This document shows, one piece after another, positions 14,940 through 22,373 of a DNA stretch of 36,525 nt (position 1 is the first letter of the stretch; each line of letters starts with the position of its first letter). Below the pieces are notes generated by a model. The model saw nothing but the letters and a program-made list of their open reading frames with translations, had not been told where the DNA came from and ran no database searches. Made by a program: the position numbers and the translations under genes. The stretch covers positions 1-36,525 of the forward strand of contig JAIRVZ010000050.1 in the NCBI GenBank assembly GCA_031253625.1, written 5' to 3'. The stretch comes from Dysgonamonadaceae bacterium (GTDB lineage: Bacteria; Bacteroidota; Bacteroidia; Bacteroidales; Azobacteroidaceae).

Positions 14940-17299
14940 GGGATATTTTCAATTAGTTTGAATCTAACCGGCAATGTAAAATAAGCCGCTACAGGGTTGC
15001 CGTTTTGTCTGCCAGGAATCCATCTTGGCATCGACTTAAGCACCCTTATAGCTTCTGCATCGCAACTTGGTTCAAGAGAACGCAATACAGTTATATCCGT
15101 TACATCTCCGTTTTTATCAATTATAAACCGTAAAACAACAGTTCCTTGAATGCCGGCTTCTATTGCCGCTATTGGATATTTCAGGTTTTCGGCTAAATAT
15201 TTCATTACCTCTTTTTCTCCTCCGGAGTACATCGGCATTGATTCTACATGTGTAAATGCCATTTCAGCCGGTGCAGGCGCAGCAGCTAAGACAGGAGAAC
15301 AGTCGGCAATAACAGCACAGCTTTCAGTTCTACCTTCCATATTTGTCGTAATTGCCGTAGGTGTATATTTGACCGTAGCTTTTAATTCGGGTTGATGATA
15401 TTCTCCTCCTTGTAAATCATTGTCTATGGCAAGGAAAGAAGTATAAGCTGTTAACAAATTATATTTCAATCCTAATCGAGTAACTTCCTGTTTGCTTTTT
15501 TCTGATATTCCTTCATGCCCTCCCCAACCATCTGAACCGGAAACAAAACAGAATGCATAATCGCTCAAGAATTTGATTTTATTTCTTGCCCAGAGATAAC
15601 GCAATGCTTCGTTTTTCGAATGAACGATTTCTTTAGTCGGAATACTTCTTTGAAAATATCCTTGTGCCGTTTTTCCGGAAAGTGTGATGGTGCCTTTCGG
15701 ATTTCCCTTGTATTTCCCAAAAACAACTATCGGCCGTTCTGTAAACATATTGGGTATTTTTTGAGGATAAGTGTCATATACTTCCATTCCGCCCCAATTG
15801 ATGGAAATATCACTTAATAAAGGTTGTGAAATTGTTTTAATCAGATGTTCCCCAACTTTTTCGGCTTCGGTTTTATTTTCTATAATAAATGCTTCGGAAG
15901 CTCCGGCATAAGCCATTCCTTCTATCAGATAACGATTAACGGACGAACCTATTCCCAAAGGAATAAAATTCGCTTTATCCACATTATCGGCAATCAGTTG
16001 GAAGGCTTTCGACTCGATGGTAACATACCCGTCGGTAGCTATAATAAAAGTGCGTGCATAGTCTTCCAGTTCCGGGTCTTTATACGAAAAAGCTTTTTTG
16101 AGTGCGGGATAAAGCTCCGTGCCTCCGCTGCCATACTGGTTACTAATAAGTCGTGTGGCTTTGTCGATATTCTCTTGAGTGGCAGGCAACGAACGGTCAG
16201 ACATCATCGCATTGTTGCTTTCAAACAATAATACATTGAAACGGTCGGCCGGTTTCAGGGAAGAAATCAGTTTTCGCAGAATGGTTTTGCTTATTTCTAA
16301 CGGAAAGCCCGACATGGAACCGGAAACGTCTACAATAAAAATATATTCTCTCGGCATGATTGCCGTTTCTGCCGCTTTCTTAGGCGGTTGCATCATCATT
16401 AAGAAAAACTTTTCGTTACCGTGATTGTATAATGTCAGTCCACTTTCGACGGTTCCGCCTTGTAATCCGTATTTCAAAATAAAATCTGCTCCGGTTTCGG
16501 TTCCTTTGGGGTCATTTAGGGTTATTTTCATCAATTTATCTGATATTCTTGACATTTTTATTTGATGCGATGCCGCAACATTTTGAACCGGAACAGGACT
16601 TTCAATCGTAACATCGACATCAAATGCCGGTTTTTCCATAAAAAATGTTTGAATTATGGATCGCGTTGCAAGTTCTTCTTCCTGATTAGAATACCTCGGT
16701 CCTACGGCGGTGGGATAAACGAATTCGTATTCGCGATCTCTGTATTCCAACAATTCGGTATAAAACATATTGACTTTGATGGTATCTCCGGGACGGATAT
16801 TGGCTACTTCCATTTTAAAAACATTCGGACGGTCTTGCTCCAACAGCGTAGCTCGTTTGCCTTCTTTCCTCGCTTCTTCAAATTCAGTGCGGGCTTTTTC
16901 CCGTTCTTTCACCTGTGCATGGATAACGCGCTTGCCTATGGTCATGTCTAATCCATAAACCGCTGCCCTTGTCGAACCGGGAAAAATATAAATAGCATCG
17001 TAGATTCTTTGGCCGGTGTTTACATACACTTGTTCGATCGTTACGTTAGCAATCGAACCGGCAATTTTCACATCGGCTTTTGTTGATTGGAGAGATAAAG
17101 CAGTCCGTGAAGGATGATTGCTTTTGACAAAGAAATAAGGAGAACATGATTTTGTTCCATCGCCGGGGATTACATGATGCAAATCTTCTTGAGGCTCATA
17201 TTCATACTCTATCGTTTGAGCCGCACTTGTGTTTGTGTTTTGTCCACAAGAGTATGTAGCGAAAATCAACAGCATACTCAAAAAAATACCTTTCTTCAT
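14915..17299 (-). CDS. Lipoprotein with VIT, VWA and TonB C-terminal domains
   Basis: A 794-residue predicted lipoprotein (FLSMLLIFATYSC, Cys18). Residues about 53-185 form a VIT domain (TALSLQSTKADVKIAG, EQDRPNVFKMEVANIRPGD). A VWA domain follows from about 316, with the metal-site motif DVSGSM at 324-329, GSGGTELYPAL and ATDGYV. After a linker, residues 683-785 are a complete TonB C-terminal domain (SMPMYSGGEKEV, NLKYP, GTVVLRFIIDKNGD, SMPRWIPGRQNG). VIT-VWA proteins resemble inter-alpha-trypsin inhibitor heavy chains. Adding a TonB domain to a lipid-anchored protein without a transmembrane helix is unusual, because it cannot couple to ExbBD in the normal way. It may bind TonB boxes or peptidoglycan, or sense TonB partners. 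Function unproven. Confidence 0.9.
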   Translation of the reverse strand: MKKGIFLSMLLIFATYSCGQNTNTSAAQTIEYEYEPQEDLHHVIPGDGTKSCSPYFFVKSNHPSRTALSLQSTKADVKIAGSIANVTIEQVYVNTGQRIYDAIYIFPGSTRAAVYGLDMTIGKRVIHAQVKEREKARTEFEEARKEGKRATLLEQDRPNVFKMEVANIRPGDTIKVNMFYTELLEYRDREYEFVYPTAVGPRYSNQEEELATRSIIQTFFMEKPAFDVDVTIESPVPVQNVAASHQIKMSRISDKLMKITLNDPKGTETGADFILKYGLQGGTVESGLTLYNHGNEKFFLMMMQPPKKAAETAIMPREYIFIVDVSGSMSGFPLEISKTILRKLISSLKPADRFNVLLFESNNAMMSDRSLPATQENIDKATRLISNQYGSGGTELYPALKKAFSYKDPELEDYARTFIIATDGYVTIESKAFQLIADNVDKANFIPLGIGSSVNRYLIEGMAYAGASEAFIIENKTEAEKVGEHLIKTISQPLLSDISINWGGMEVYDTYPQKIPNMFTERPIVVFGKYKGNPKGTITLSGKTAQGYFQRSIPTKEIVHSKNEALRYLWARNKIKFLSDYAFCFVSGSDGWGGHEGISEKSKQEVTRLGLKYNLLTAYTSFLAIDNDLQGGEYHQPELKATVKYTPTAITTNMEGRTESCAVIADCSPVLAAAPAPAEMAFTHVESMPMYSGGEKEVMKYLAENLKYPIAAIEAGIQGTVVLRFIIDKNGDVTDITVLRSLEPSCDAEAIRVLKSMPRWIPGRQNGNPVAAYFTLPVRFKLIENIPITLDNTK

Positions 17300-17350
17300 A
17301 ATGCTAAAAGAATTAAAAATTATTCTGCAAATGAAGAAGATATTAATCGA

Positions 17351-17394
17351 AAACTATGTTTCCAAAACGCTACTTAGTGTTATTTAGTGTTATC
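17351..17394 (-). repeat. 44-bp direct repeat, copy B
   Basis: Partner of 14896-14939. It lies about 52 nt upstream of the VIT-VWA start. In the same frame as copy A it also reads Asp-Asn-Thr-Lys-stop, as if it were the relic of another gene end. A shared CTGCAAAT lies 18-21 nt away on the side of the downstream gene in both copies. Confidence 0.8.
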
Positions 17395-17395
17395 A

Positions 17396-17447
17396 CCAGC
17401 CACATAACCGCTACGCGGTATTATCCTTGGTGGTGCGTCAGTCTACA
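17396..17447. repeat. REP-like palindromes at the end of the DUF1460 gene
   Basis: ACCGCTACGCGGT (17405-17417) is a perfect short palindrome-type hairpin. CGTCAGTCTACAGACG (17436-17451) is a second hairpin-forming segment. They cover the gap after the DUF1460 stop and its last codons, which encode the tail LTHHQG. The type resembles repeats seen across Bacteroidota genomes. Confidence 0.5.
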
Positions 17448-18284
17448 GACGATGATTCCTTTATTGCTTTTGATGCTTTTGCAATAATCAGCAATGGAGA
17501 TAGGATTGATGATTACTTTTTTTGCGGTAGTAGAGGCATGTATAAATGTTAATATGCCGTTTTTGCGGTAAACAATTCCGAGATGTGAAACATCTAAACC
17601 TTGAATAGATGTAACAAAACAGATGATGTCGCCTGATTTAATCTGTTTTTCGTAATCTTTTATTTTTTCTTTAGGTATAAAATAATAAGTGCGACTGTTA
17701 ATGGAGTCTTCGATTTGTCGCATTTTTTCGACAGCTTCAGGATGTTTGGATAGGTAATCGTATTTTTGAGCATTGACAGACATAAAATTAATGTGTGTTG
17801 GCAGAACGATGCCACCCAAGAGTTGGGTTTTATCTTCTAAGATTCCCATTTTTTGGTTGTTGGTAATCCAGTCGGAAATATAATGTAAACGGGAAGTGTA
17901 ACCGTCAATTATTCCGTTTCGGTATCTGATTGCTTGCAATTCCTTTTTATAAGTGTCGAAATTTGCATCTTTCAAGTGAATAGTCCGGCTCAATGCCATG
18001 CAGTTTTCAACAAATGTCATGCAATCGAATGTTTGTAAATTAACAACAAGCTGTTCTTCTTCGTTAGTTTCTAAGGTTGATGCATTGTAAGGAGTGTCTA
18101 AAAAAAACATAGCAGTTTGAACTAACAGAGAGTTCAAACTGCTATTTGCTAAATGATTATTCTTTTTTAAATAGGAATCGAAAATTTGCCTGTCTTTACA
18201 TTCGTCGGAAACTATATGTGCTTGCGCCCAAATGGAGCAAGAAAATAATGTGCCGAGAAATAAAGTGTATATTTTCTGATTCAT
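17421..18284 (-). CDS. DUF1460 family peptidoglycan amidase-like protein
   Basis: A 287-residue secreted protein with a clear signal peptide (IYTLFLGTLFSCSIWAQA). The DUF1460 family has an NlpC/P60-like papain fold and is annotated as N-acetylmuramoyl-L-alanine amidase-like. The catalytic cysteine is expected in LQTFDCMTFVENCMAL and the histidine in DVSHLGIVYR, with the downstream FIHAST conserved. It probably trims peptidoglycan or cell-wall peptides in the periplasm. The gene starts 20 nt after the PspC/GIN gene and is likely in its operon. A perfect -7 box (TATCTTTG, 18290-18297) lies so close to the ATG that a transcript from it would be almost leaderless. The last residues come from a repeat. 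Confidence 0.88.
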   Translation of the reverse strand: MNQKIYTLFLGTLFSCSIWAQAHIVSDECKDRQIFDSYLKKNNHLANSSLNSLLVQTAMFFLDTPYNASTLETNEEEQLVVNLQTFDCMTFVENCMALSRTIHLKDANFDTYKKELQAIRYRNGIIDGYTSRLHYISDWITNNQKMGILEDKTQLLGGIVLPTHINFMSVNAQKYDYLSKHPEAVEKMRQIEDSINSRTYYFIPKEKIKDYEKQIKSGDIICFVTSIQGLDVSHLGIVYRKNGILTFIHASTTAKKVIINPISIADYCKSIKSNKGIIVCRLTHHQG

Positions 18285-18304
18285 AATTGCAAAGATAATA
18301 ATTT

Positions 18305-19990
18305 TTATTCTTTTCCGACTCTTCCTACGCCATTCATAGATGCTTGCCTGACTTGAGGTTCGTTTTTATAGGTGATTTTTCCAACACCATCTAATGAGGC
18401 ATCTAAGAAAACGATAGGATTACTTCTGATAGAACCGACACCTTCTAATTGAGCGGTTAATGAGTCGACTTCCAAATTGAAAGAATCTATTTTCCCGGCT
18501 CCCTCAAGTCTGATGAAGGCTTTTTCTGCTTTTCCTCCAAGTGTGGCTTTTCCCACTCCTTCCAAATTGCAGGTCAGGTTTTGAACGAATAAACTATCTG
18601 CCTGGAAACTTCCGATACCTTCTACTTTAATATTGAAATTATCGGTTGTTAATTTATTGTCAATGAATACTTTATTTGCACCGCTCATTCTGATTCCGGT
18701 AATTTCCGGAGCCGTAATGGTAATAATCAGCTTACTCCTTTGGAAATTGATGTGATCTTTTATTCCGAGTCTCAATTCATCATTTTTCAAATTCCAATTA
18801 ATTTTGTCGATAATATTGTCATCGCCATTAATTAAAATTTGCGGAGTGTCTCCCTTGCGAACTCTTACTGTTGCAACTAAATTATCGTCGATTTTCAATT
18901 GAGAAAATGCCGGTAAATCTTCTACGCGATCGGCTATAATTCCTGAACCGCTTACAATATTATTATCACAGAAGATATTCCATTTGTTATGATATTGAGA
19001 AGATAATTCATTATGTATTATAATCCTGCCTGAGAATATAAGTACAATTAAAGCTATGATCCAAACAATAAATGCGCTCCATCTAAAAGTTTTGCTCAAT
19101 GGTTTTACCTTTTTGTTTGATGAAAACAGCGCATATATAATTGAAAACAGAGGAATTCCTATTACCAAAGTTAACGCAATGAGACTTGCAATCGGATGTA
19201 TTGTTGTTATTCCGTTCCAATCAAAACCTAAAAAATCAAGAGAGGAGAATAAAACGCTGCTGAAACCGAAAATCAAAGATATCAATACGATAAAAACAAT
19301 ACACAGAGCAAAAAGCAACGGTATCCCGATAAGGCATCCAAAACATCCTAATCCAAACTTAAAGAATGAAGATAAGTATCCGCCGTTATTGCTGCTTGCT
19401 GCTGTGGTTCCAGAAACCGTTTTACCAATATTTTCAAGCGTAACAGCCTCTCCTCGCATTTCAAGTTTTTGACTTGCAGTGATCGCCGCCGGCATGAAAA
19501 TCCAAAGTGCCAGATAAGTCAGTAACATAAAAGGTATAGGAAGAAGGATCAGTATGAAAAAAATAATGCGAACTGGTAGCGGATCCCAGCCAAAATAAGC
19601 CGCGATTCCGGAGCAAACTCCTCCCAATATTTTTTCATCAATATTCCTGTAAAACCTTTTTTTAGGTTTTCCCTGATTGATTGTGGCTTTGTTTGAGTTT
19701 GAATTTGAATTCTCGGATTTGAAATCTTCATCTCCAAAATCTTCAGGTTTACCCATTCGCTCGATAACGATTTCAACTTGTTCGATAGAAATTACGTTGT
19801 AGCCTAAGCGGATTCTTTCCTGAAAAAGTTCTTCGATACGGGCTTCGAAGTCGCGAATGATTTCTGCCGAATCTTGTTCGTTTCTAAAGTATGATTTCAA
19901 ATTTTGAAGATAATTTTCCAATAACTCGTAAGCGTCTTCATCTATATTGAAAACTCTTCCATTTAAATTGATGTTCAATGTTTTTTTCAT
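18305..19990 (-). CDS. PspC-domain membrane protein with C-terminal GIN/adhesin-like repeats
   Basis: A 561-residue protein. Residues 1-90 form a charged helical cytoplasmic domain (IRDFEARIEELFQERI). A PspC domain spans about 111-170 (YRNIDEKILGGVCSGIAAYF with its membrane helices), and further membrane segments lie around 215-315. The C-terminal part from about 350 is a beta-helix of the DUF2807/head-GIN type (VEDLPAFSQLKIDD, then repeated GVGK and GAGK turns), predicted extracytoplasmic. PspC/GIN proteins paired with a PadR gene are a known Bacteroidota arrangement, thought to sense envelope state. The upstream padR gene ends 11 nt before this start, so the pair is an operon. The ligand is unknown. 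Confidence 0.9.
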   Translation of the reverse strand: MKKTLNINLNGRVFNIDEDAYELLENYLQNLKSYFRNEQDSAEIIRDFEARIEELFQERIRLGYNVISIEQVEIVIERMGKPEDFGDEDFKSENSNSNSNKATINQGKPKKRFYRNIDEKILGGVCSGIAAYFGWDPLPVRIIFFILILLPIPFMLLTYLALWIFMPAAITASQKLEMRGEAVTLENIGKTVSGTTAASSNNGGYLSSFFKFGLGCFGCLIGIPLLFALCIVFIVLISLIFGFSSVLFSSLDFLGFDWNGITTIHPIASLIALTLVIGIPLFSIIYALFSSNKKVKPLSKTFRWSAFIVWIIALIVLIFSGRIIIHNELSSQYHNKWNIFCDNNIVSGSGIIADRVEDLPAFSQLKIDDNLVATVRVRKGDTPQILINGDDNIIDKINWNLKNDELRLGIKDHINFQRSKLIITITAPEITGIRMSGANKVFIDNKLTTDNFNIKVEGIGSFQADSLFVQNLTCNLEGVGKATLGGKAEKAFIRLEGAGKIDSFNLEVDSLTAQLEGVGSIRSNPIVFLDASLDGVGKITYKNEPQVRQASMNGVGRVGKE

Positions 19991-20001
19991 GACCGTACAG
20001 T

Positions 20002-20337
20002 TTATTTGTTATTTATACCTTTTAAATGATTAATTGTGTTGTTTATATCCGCCCACGCAATTTCAAGTTCGGATAAAAAGAGAGTACCTTCTTCGGTTAG
20101 AGCATAATATTTTCGTGGAGGACCTTGGGTCGACTCTATCCATTCGTATTTAAGCAGACCTGAATTTTTTAGTCTTGTCAATAACGGATAAAGTGTGCCC
20201 TCTACAACAATCAATTGGGCTTCTTGCAACTCCTGTATAATATTGGTTGCGTAAGCCGGTTCTTTTTGGAGAATTAAGAGTATGCAATATTCCAATACTC
20301 CTTTTCTCATTTGAGATTTTACATTGTCTTCTTTCAT
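20002..20337 (-). CDS. PadR-family transcriptional regulator
   Basis: A 111-residue winged-helix repressor. The segment MRKGVLEYCILLILQ, then AYATNIIQELQEAQLIVVEGTLYPLLTRLKNSGLLKYEW, and GPPRKYYALTEEG are the standard PadR helices and wing. The C-terminal helix is for dimerisation. I use the ATG at 20337; the TTG at 20364 overlaps the -7 element. Members of this family usually repress their own operon and the adjacent membrane or efflux gene, here the PspC/GIN gene 11 nt downstream. The inducer is unknown. Confidence 0.92.
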   Translation of the reverse strand: MKEDNVKSQMRKGVLEYCILLILQKEPAYATNIIQELQEAQLIVVEGTLYPLLTRLKNSGLLKYEWIESTQGPPRKYYALTEEGTLFLSELEIAWADINNTINHLKGINNK

Positions 20338-20361
20338 TGTAGTAATCTTAATATGACAATG

Positions 20362-20369
20362 CAAAGATA
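20362..20369 (-). promoter_or_regulatory. -7 promoter element of the padR operon
   Basis: Minus strand TATCTTTG, a full match to TAnnTTTG. The -33 region is poor (ATTG at a 21-nt spacing). It lies 25 nt before the padR ATG, consistent with autoregulation close to the start. Confidence 0.5.
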
Positions 20370-20469
20370 TATGTTTATTTTAATACTATGCAATACAAGA
20401 TACTGTATTTAAATTATTTTAACATAATAAACAATTATTATGTGCTTTTTAGTAAATTTTCCATCATTA

Positions 20470-20501
20470 TTTGTTTCGTTCATGAATTTGTCGTAACATT
20501 G
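20470..20501 (+). promoter_or_regulatory. Promoter of tRNA-Ser
   Basis: TTTG (20470-20473), 20-nt spacer, TAACATTG (20494-20501). The core CGTAACATTGCAC is the same as at nrdJ. It places the start about 15-18 nt before the mature tRNA. Confidence 0.7.
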
Positions 20502-20524
20502 CACCCGTTTTGAAGGAAAGAGAA

Positions 20525-20612
20525 GGAGAGGTGCTCGAGTGGTTGAAGAGGCACGCCTGGAAAGCGTGTATTCCTCTAAAGGGAATCAGGGGTTCGAATC
20601 CCCTTCTCTCCG
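20525..20612 (+). tRNA. tRNA-Ser (anticodon GGA)
   Basis: An 88-nt tRNA with a long variable arm, as expected for serine. The acceptor GGAGAGG pairs with TCTCTCC (last pair G-U), with discriminator G. The anticodon stem CACGC/GCGTG encloses loop CTGGAAA with anticodon GGA, reading UCC and UCU. The variable arm is TATTCCTCTAAAGGGAATC, and the T arm is AGGGG-TTCGAAT-CCCCT. CCA is not encoded. Confidence 0.96.
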
Positions 20613-20775
20613 CTTAAAAAATGCAGGTTTGAAAAATTATTATGGAAATTTGCAATTTTTTTGAATAAAATTTGAACAAAAATTGAGATTAGTTGTTATT
20701 AAAATAGGAAGAAAATTTAACTAAAAAGGTATTTTCTTTGTTTTTGACGACTTATTGTTAAAAAAAAGTATTTTT
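20613..20775. other. AT-rich gap upstream of ompA, no gene seen
   Basis: This stretch holds no gene, RNA or terminator that I can support. The one structure is a 17-nt sequence GTATTTTCTTTGTTTTT at 20729-20745, repeated with one mismatch at 20768-20784; the second copy contains the ompA -33 TTTG. It could be a tandem promoter or an UP-like element. Confidence 0.5.
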
Positions 20776-20808
20776 TTTGTTTTTTTTCTCAAAATATTCA
20801 TATATTTG
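20776..20808 (+). promoter_or_regulatory. Promoter of the OmpA-family gene
   Basis: TTTG (20776-20779), 21-nt spacer and TATATTTG (20801-20808), a full -7 match. It gives a leader of about 75 nt, AT-rich, without a Shine-Dalgarno sequence; strong A/T-rich leaders of this type occur at highly expressed Bacteroidota genes. Confidence 0.7.
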
Positions 20809-20889
20809 CGCAAGATTTGTGTGATAAGTACACTTGGGATAGATAAATTAAGATAGTTAAATTATAAACATTAATTAATTTTTTTGAAT

Positions 20890-22023
20890 ATGAAAATCAA
20901 GATTTCTTTAGTTAGTTTGTTGTTGGCTTTTGCAATGGTTACGTTTGCACAAGAAGGGCCTAGAACTAGTAGTGATGTAGCAGGTATTAAGACTTCATTT
21001 AAGTCAAATAATACATGGGATAACTGGTTTATCCAGTTAGGTGGCGGTGCTCAAACCGTATTAGATGATCCAGGAAAATCTCTTTTTAATCAATTTGGCA
21101 ATATTGATTTAGATAAGGTTGCTTTTCCGGCTCTTAATCTTTCTATTGGTAGATGGTGGGCTCCGTATTGGGGATTCCGTATTAAAGGACAAGACATGGG
21201 AATTCTCGAGAAAGAACTCTTTGACGGGTTAGAAGGTATTCCGAGTACTAATATGTATGAGAAAATCAATATTCATGTAGACGCTATGTGGAACATGTCT
21301 CAGTATTTTGGAAAATACAGAGCTAATCGAGTTTTTAACTTTATTCCTTATGCTGGTCTCGGTTGGGTTGACAGTAAAAATTTTGATAACGGCCGTATGT
21401 CTATCAATTTTGGTTTATTGTTTGAATTCCGTTTGAGTAATCACTTTGGTCTTCATCTTGACTTGGCAGGAGCAAAAATTCCTCAAAATGTTCTCGCTGC
21501 AACTGCCGGTTTCACATTCAACTTGGGTAAAACTTATTTCGAAGTGGTTGAGCCGATGGATCATGCTTTAGTTAACGATTTGAACAGCAAGATCAATGCT
21601 CTTCGCAATGAAAACGCTGAGTTGTCAAAACGTCCGATTAAATGTGAAACATGTGTTACATGTCCTACTGTAGATAAACCAGATGATGTAAACAGTTCAC
21701 TTGTTGCATTTGAAAACATCGTTCTTTTCCGCATAAGCAGTGCAGTTATCGATGCAAATCAACGCATACAAATCTTCAATACTGCTGAATTTCTTAAAAA
21801 TACTAATGAGAAAGTTGTAGTAATTGGTTTTGCCGACAGACAAACAGGTTCTGCTGCTTATAACCTCAGACTTTCAGAAAGACGCGCTAGAGCTGTTGCT
21901 CAAGAATTGATTTCAAGATATGGTATTTCTTCTGATAGAATTATCGTTGAGTGGAGAGGTGATAAAGAACAACCATTCAAAGAAAATGATTGGAATCGCG
22001 TAGTTATCATGAGAGCGAAATAA
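20890..22023 (+). CDS. OmpA-family outer-membrane protein
   Basis: A 377-residue outer-membrane protein that links the membrane to peptidoglycan. A signal peptide (MKIKISLVSLLLAFAMVTFA) ends near residue 20. Residues about 40-220 form an eight-strand-type barrel with repeated aromatic strands (GRWWAPYWGFRIKG, LGLGW-like turns). A short coiled linker and a CxxCxxC cluster (Cys252, 255, 258) follow. The C-terminal OmpA domain runs from about 272 to the end (VVVIGFADRQTG, LSERRARAVAQELI), with the peptidoglycan-binding Asp and Arg positions in place. The true start is the ATG at 20890; the TTG two codons earlier is unlikely. A single gene with its own promoter and terminator. Confidence 0.93.
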   Translation: MKIKISLVSLLLAFAMVTFAQEGPRTSSDVAGIKTSFKSNNTWDNWFIQLGGGAQTVLDDPGKSLFNQFGNIDLDKVAFPALNLSIGRWWAPYWGFRIKGQDMGILEKELFDGLEGIPSTNMYEKINIHVDAMWNMSQYFGKYRANRVFNFIPYAGLGWVDSKNFDNGRMSINFGLLFEFRLSNHFGLHLDLAGAKIPQNVLAATAGFTFNLGKTYFEVVEPMDHALVNDLNSKINALRNENAELSKRPIKCETCVTCPTVDKPDDVNSSLVAFENIVLFRISSAVIDANQRIQIFNTAEFLKNTNEKVVVIGFADRQTGSAAYNLRLSERRARAVAQELISRYGISSDRIIVEWRGDKEQPFKENDWNRVVIMRAK

Positions 22024-22045
22024 TTTTTTAGTAATACAATACAGA

Positions 22046-22080
22046 AAAAGAGACGGTTGATAAGACCGCCTCTTTTTTTT
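22046..22080 (+). terminator. Rho-independent terminator of the OmpA-family gene
   Basis: GAG-A-CGGT pairs with ACCG-C-CTC across loop TGATAAG (one A-C mismatch), flanked by AAAA and a run of T. It starts 23 nt after the ompA stop. Confidence 0.85.
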
Positions 22081-22095
22081 TCTCATTTATTTAAT

Positions 22096-22362
22096 ATGGG
22101 ACGAATTATAATACCGGAATTTACTAAAGAGCAACGTAAAGAATTGTCGTGGAACATGAAAACCGGAAACTGTTCTCGTTTCAGAACCCGTTGTCATTCC
22201 GTATTGCTGAAATCGGATGGTAAAACTTGTAAAGAAATAAGAGATATTACAGGTTTATCTAATGTATTGATAACATTTTGGGTAAAAAGGTATCAAACAA
22301 TGGGTATTAATGGTTTGAGAACGCTTTATGGGGAGAACCGTAATAAACCAAAGTCAAAATAA
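22096..22362 (+). pseudogene. IS630-type transposase, N-terminal HTH fragment
   Basis: An 88-codon reading frame. FTKEQRKELSWNMKTGN, FRTRCHSVLLKSDGKTCKEI and WVKRYQTMGINGLRTLYG match the N-terminal helix-turn-helix of IS630-family transposases. The frame stops right after the HTH (NKPKSK), and the DDE catalytic domain is missing, since the exopolysaccharide locus begins 11 nt later. It is either a relic of an insertion sequence or a stand-alone DNA-binding protein derived from one. The ATG at 22096 is the likely start; an upstream TTG lies in the terminator. Confidence 0.7.
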
Positions 22363-22373
22363 AGTGATGATGT

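Noticed and set aside
22057-22095. Upstream TTG start for the transposase fragment
   Set aside because: It lies inside the ompA terminator stem; the ATG at 22096 aligns with family starts.
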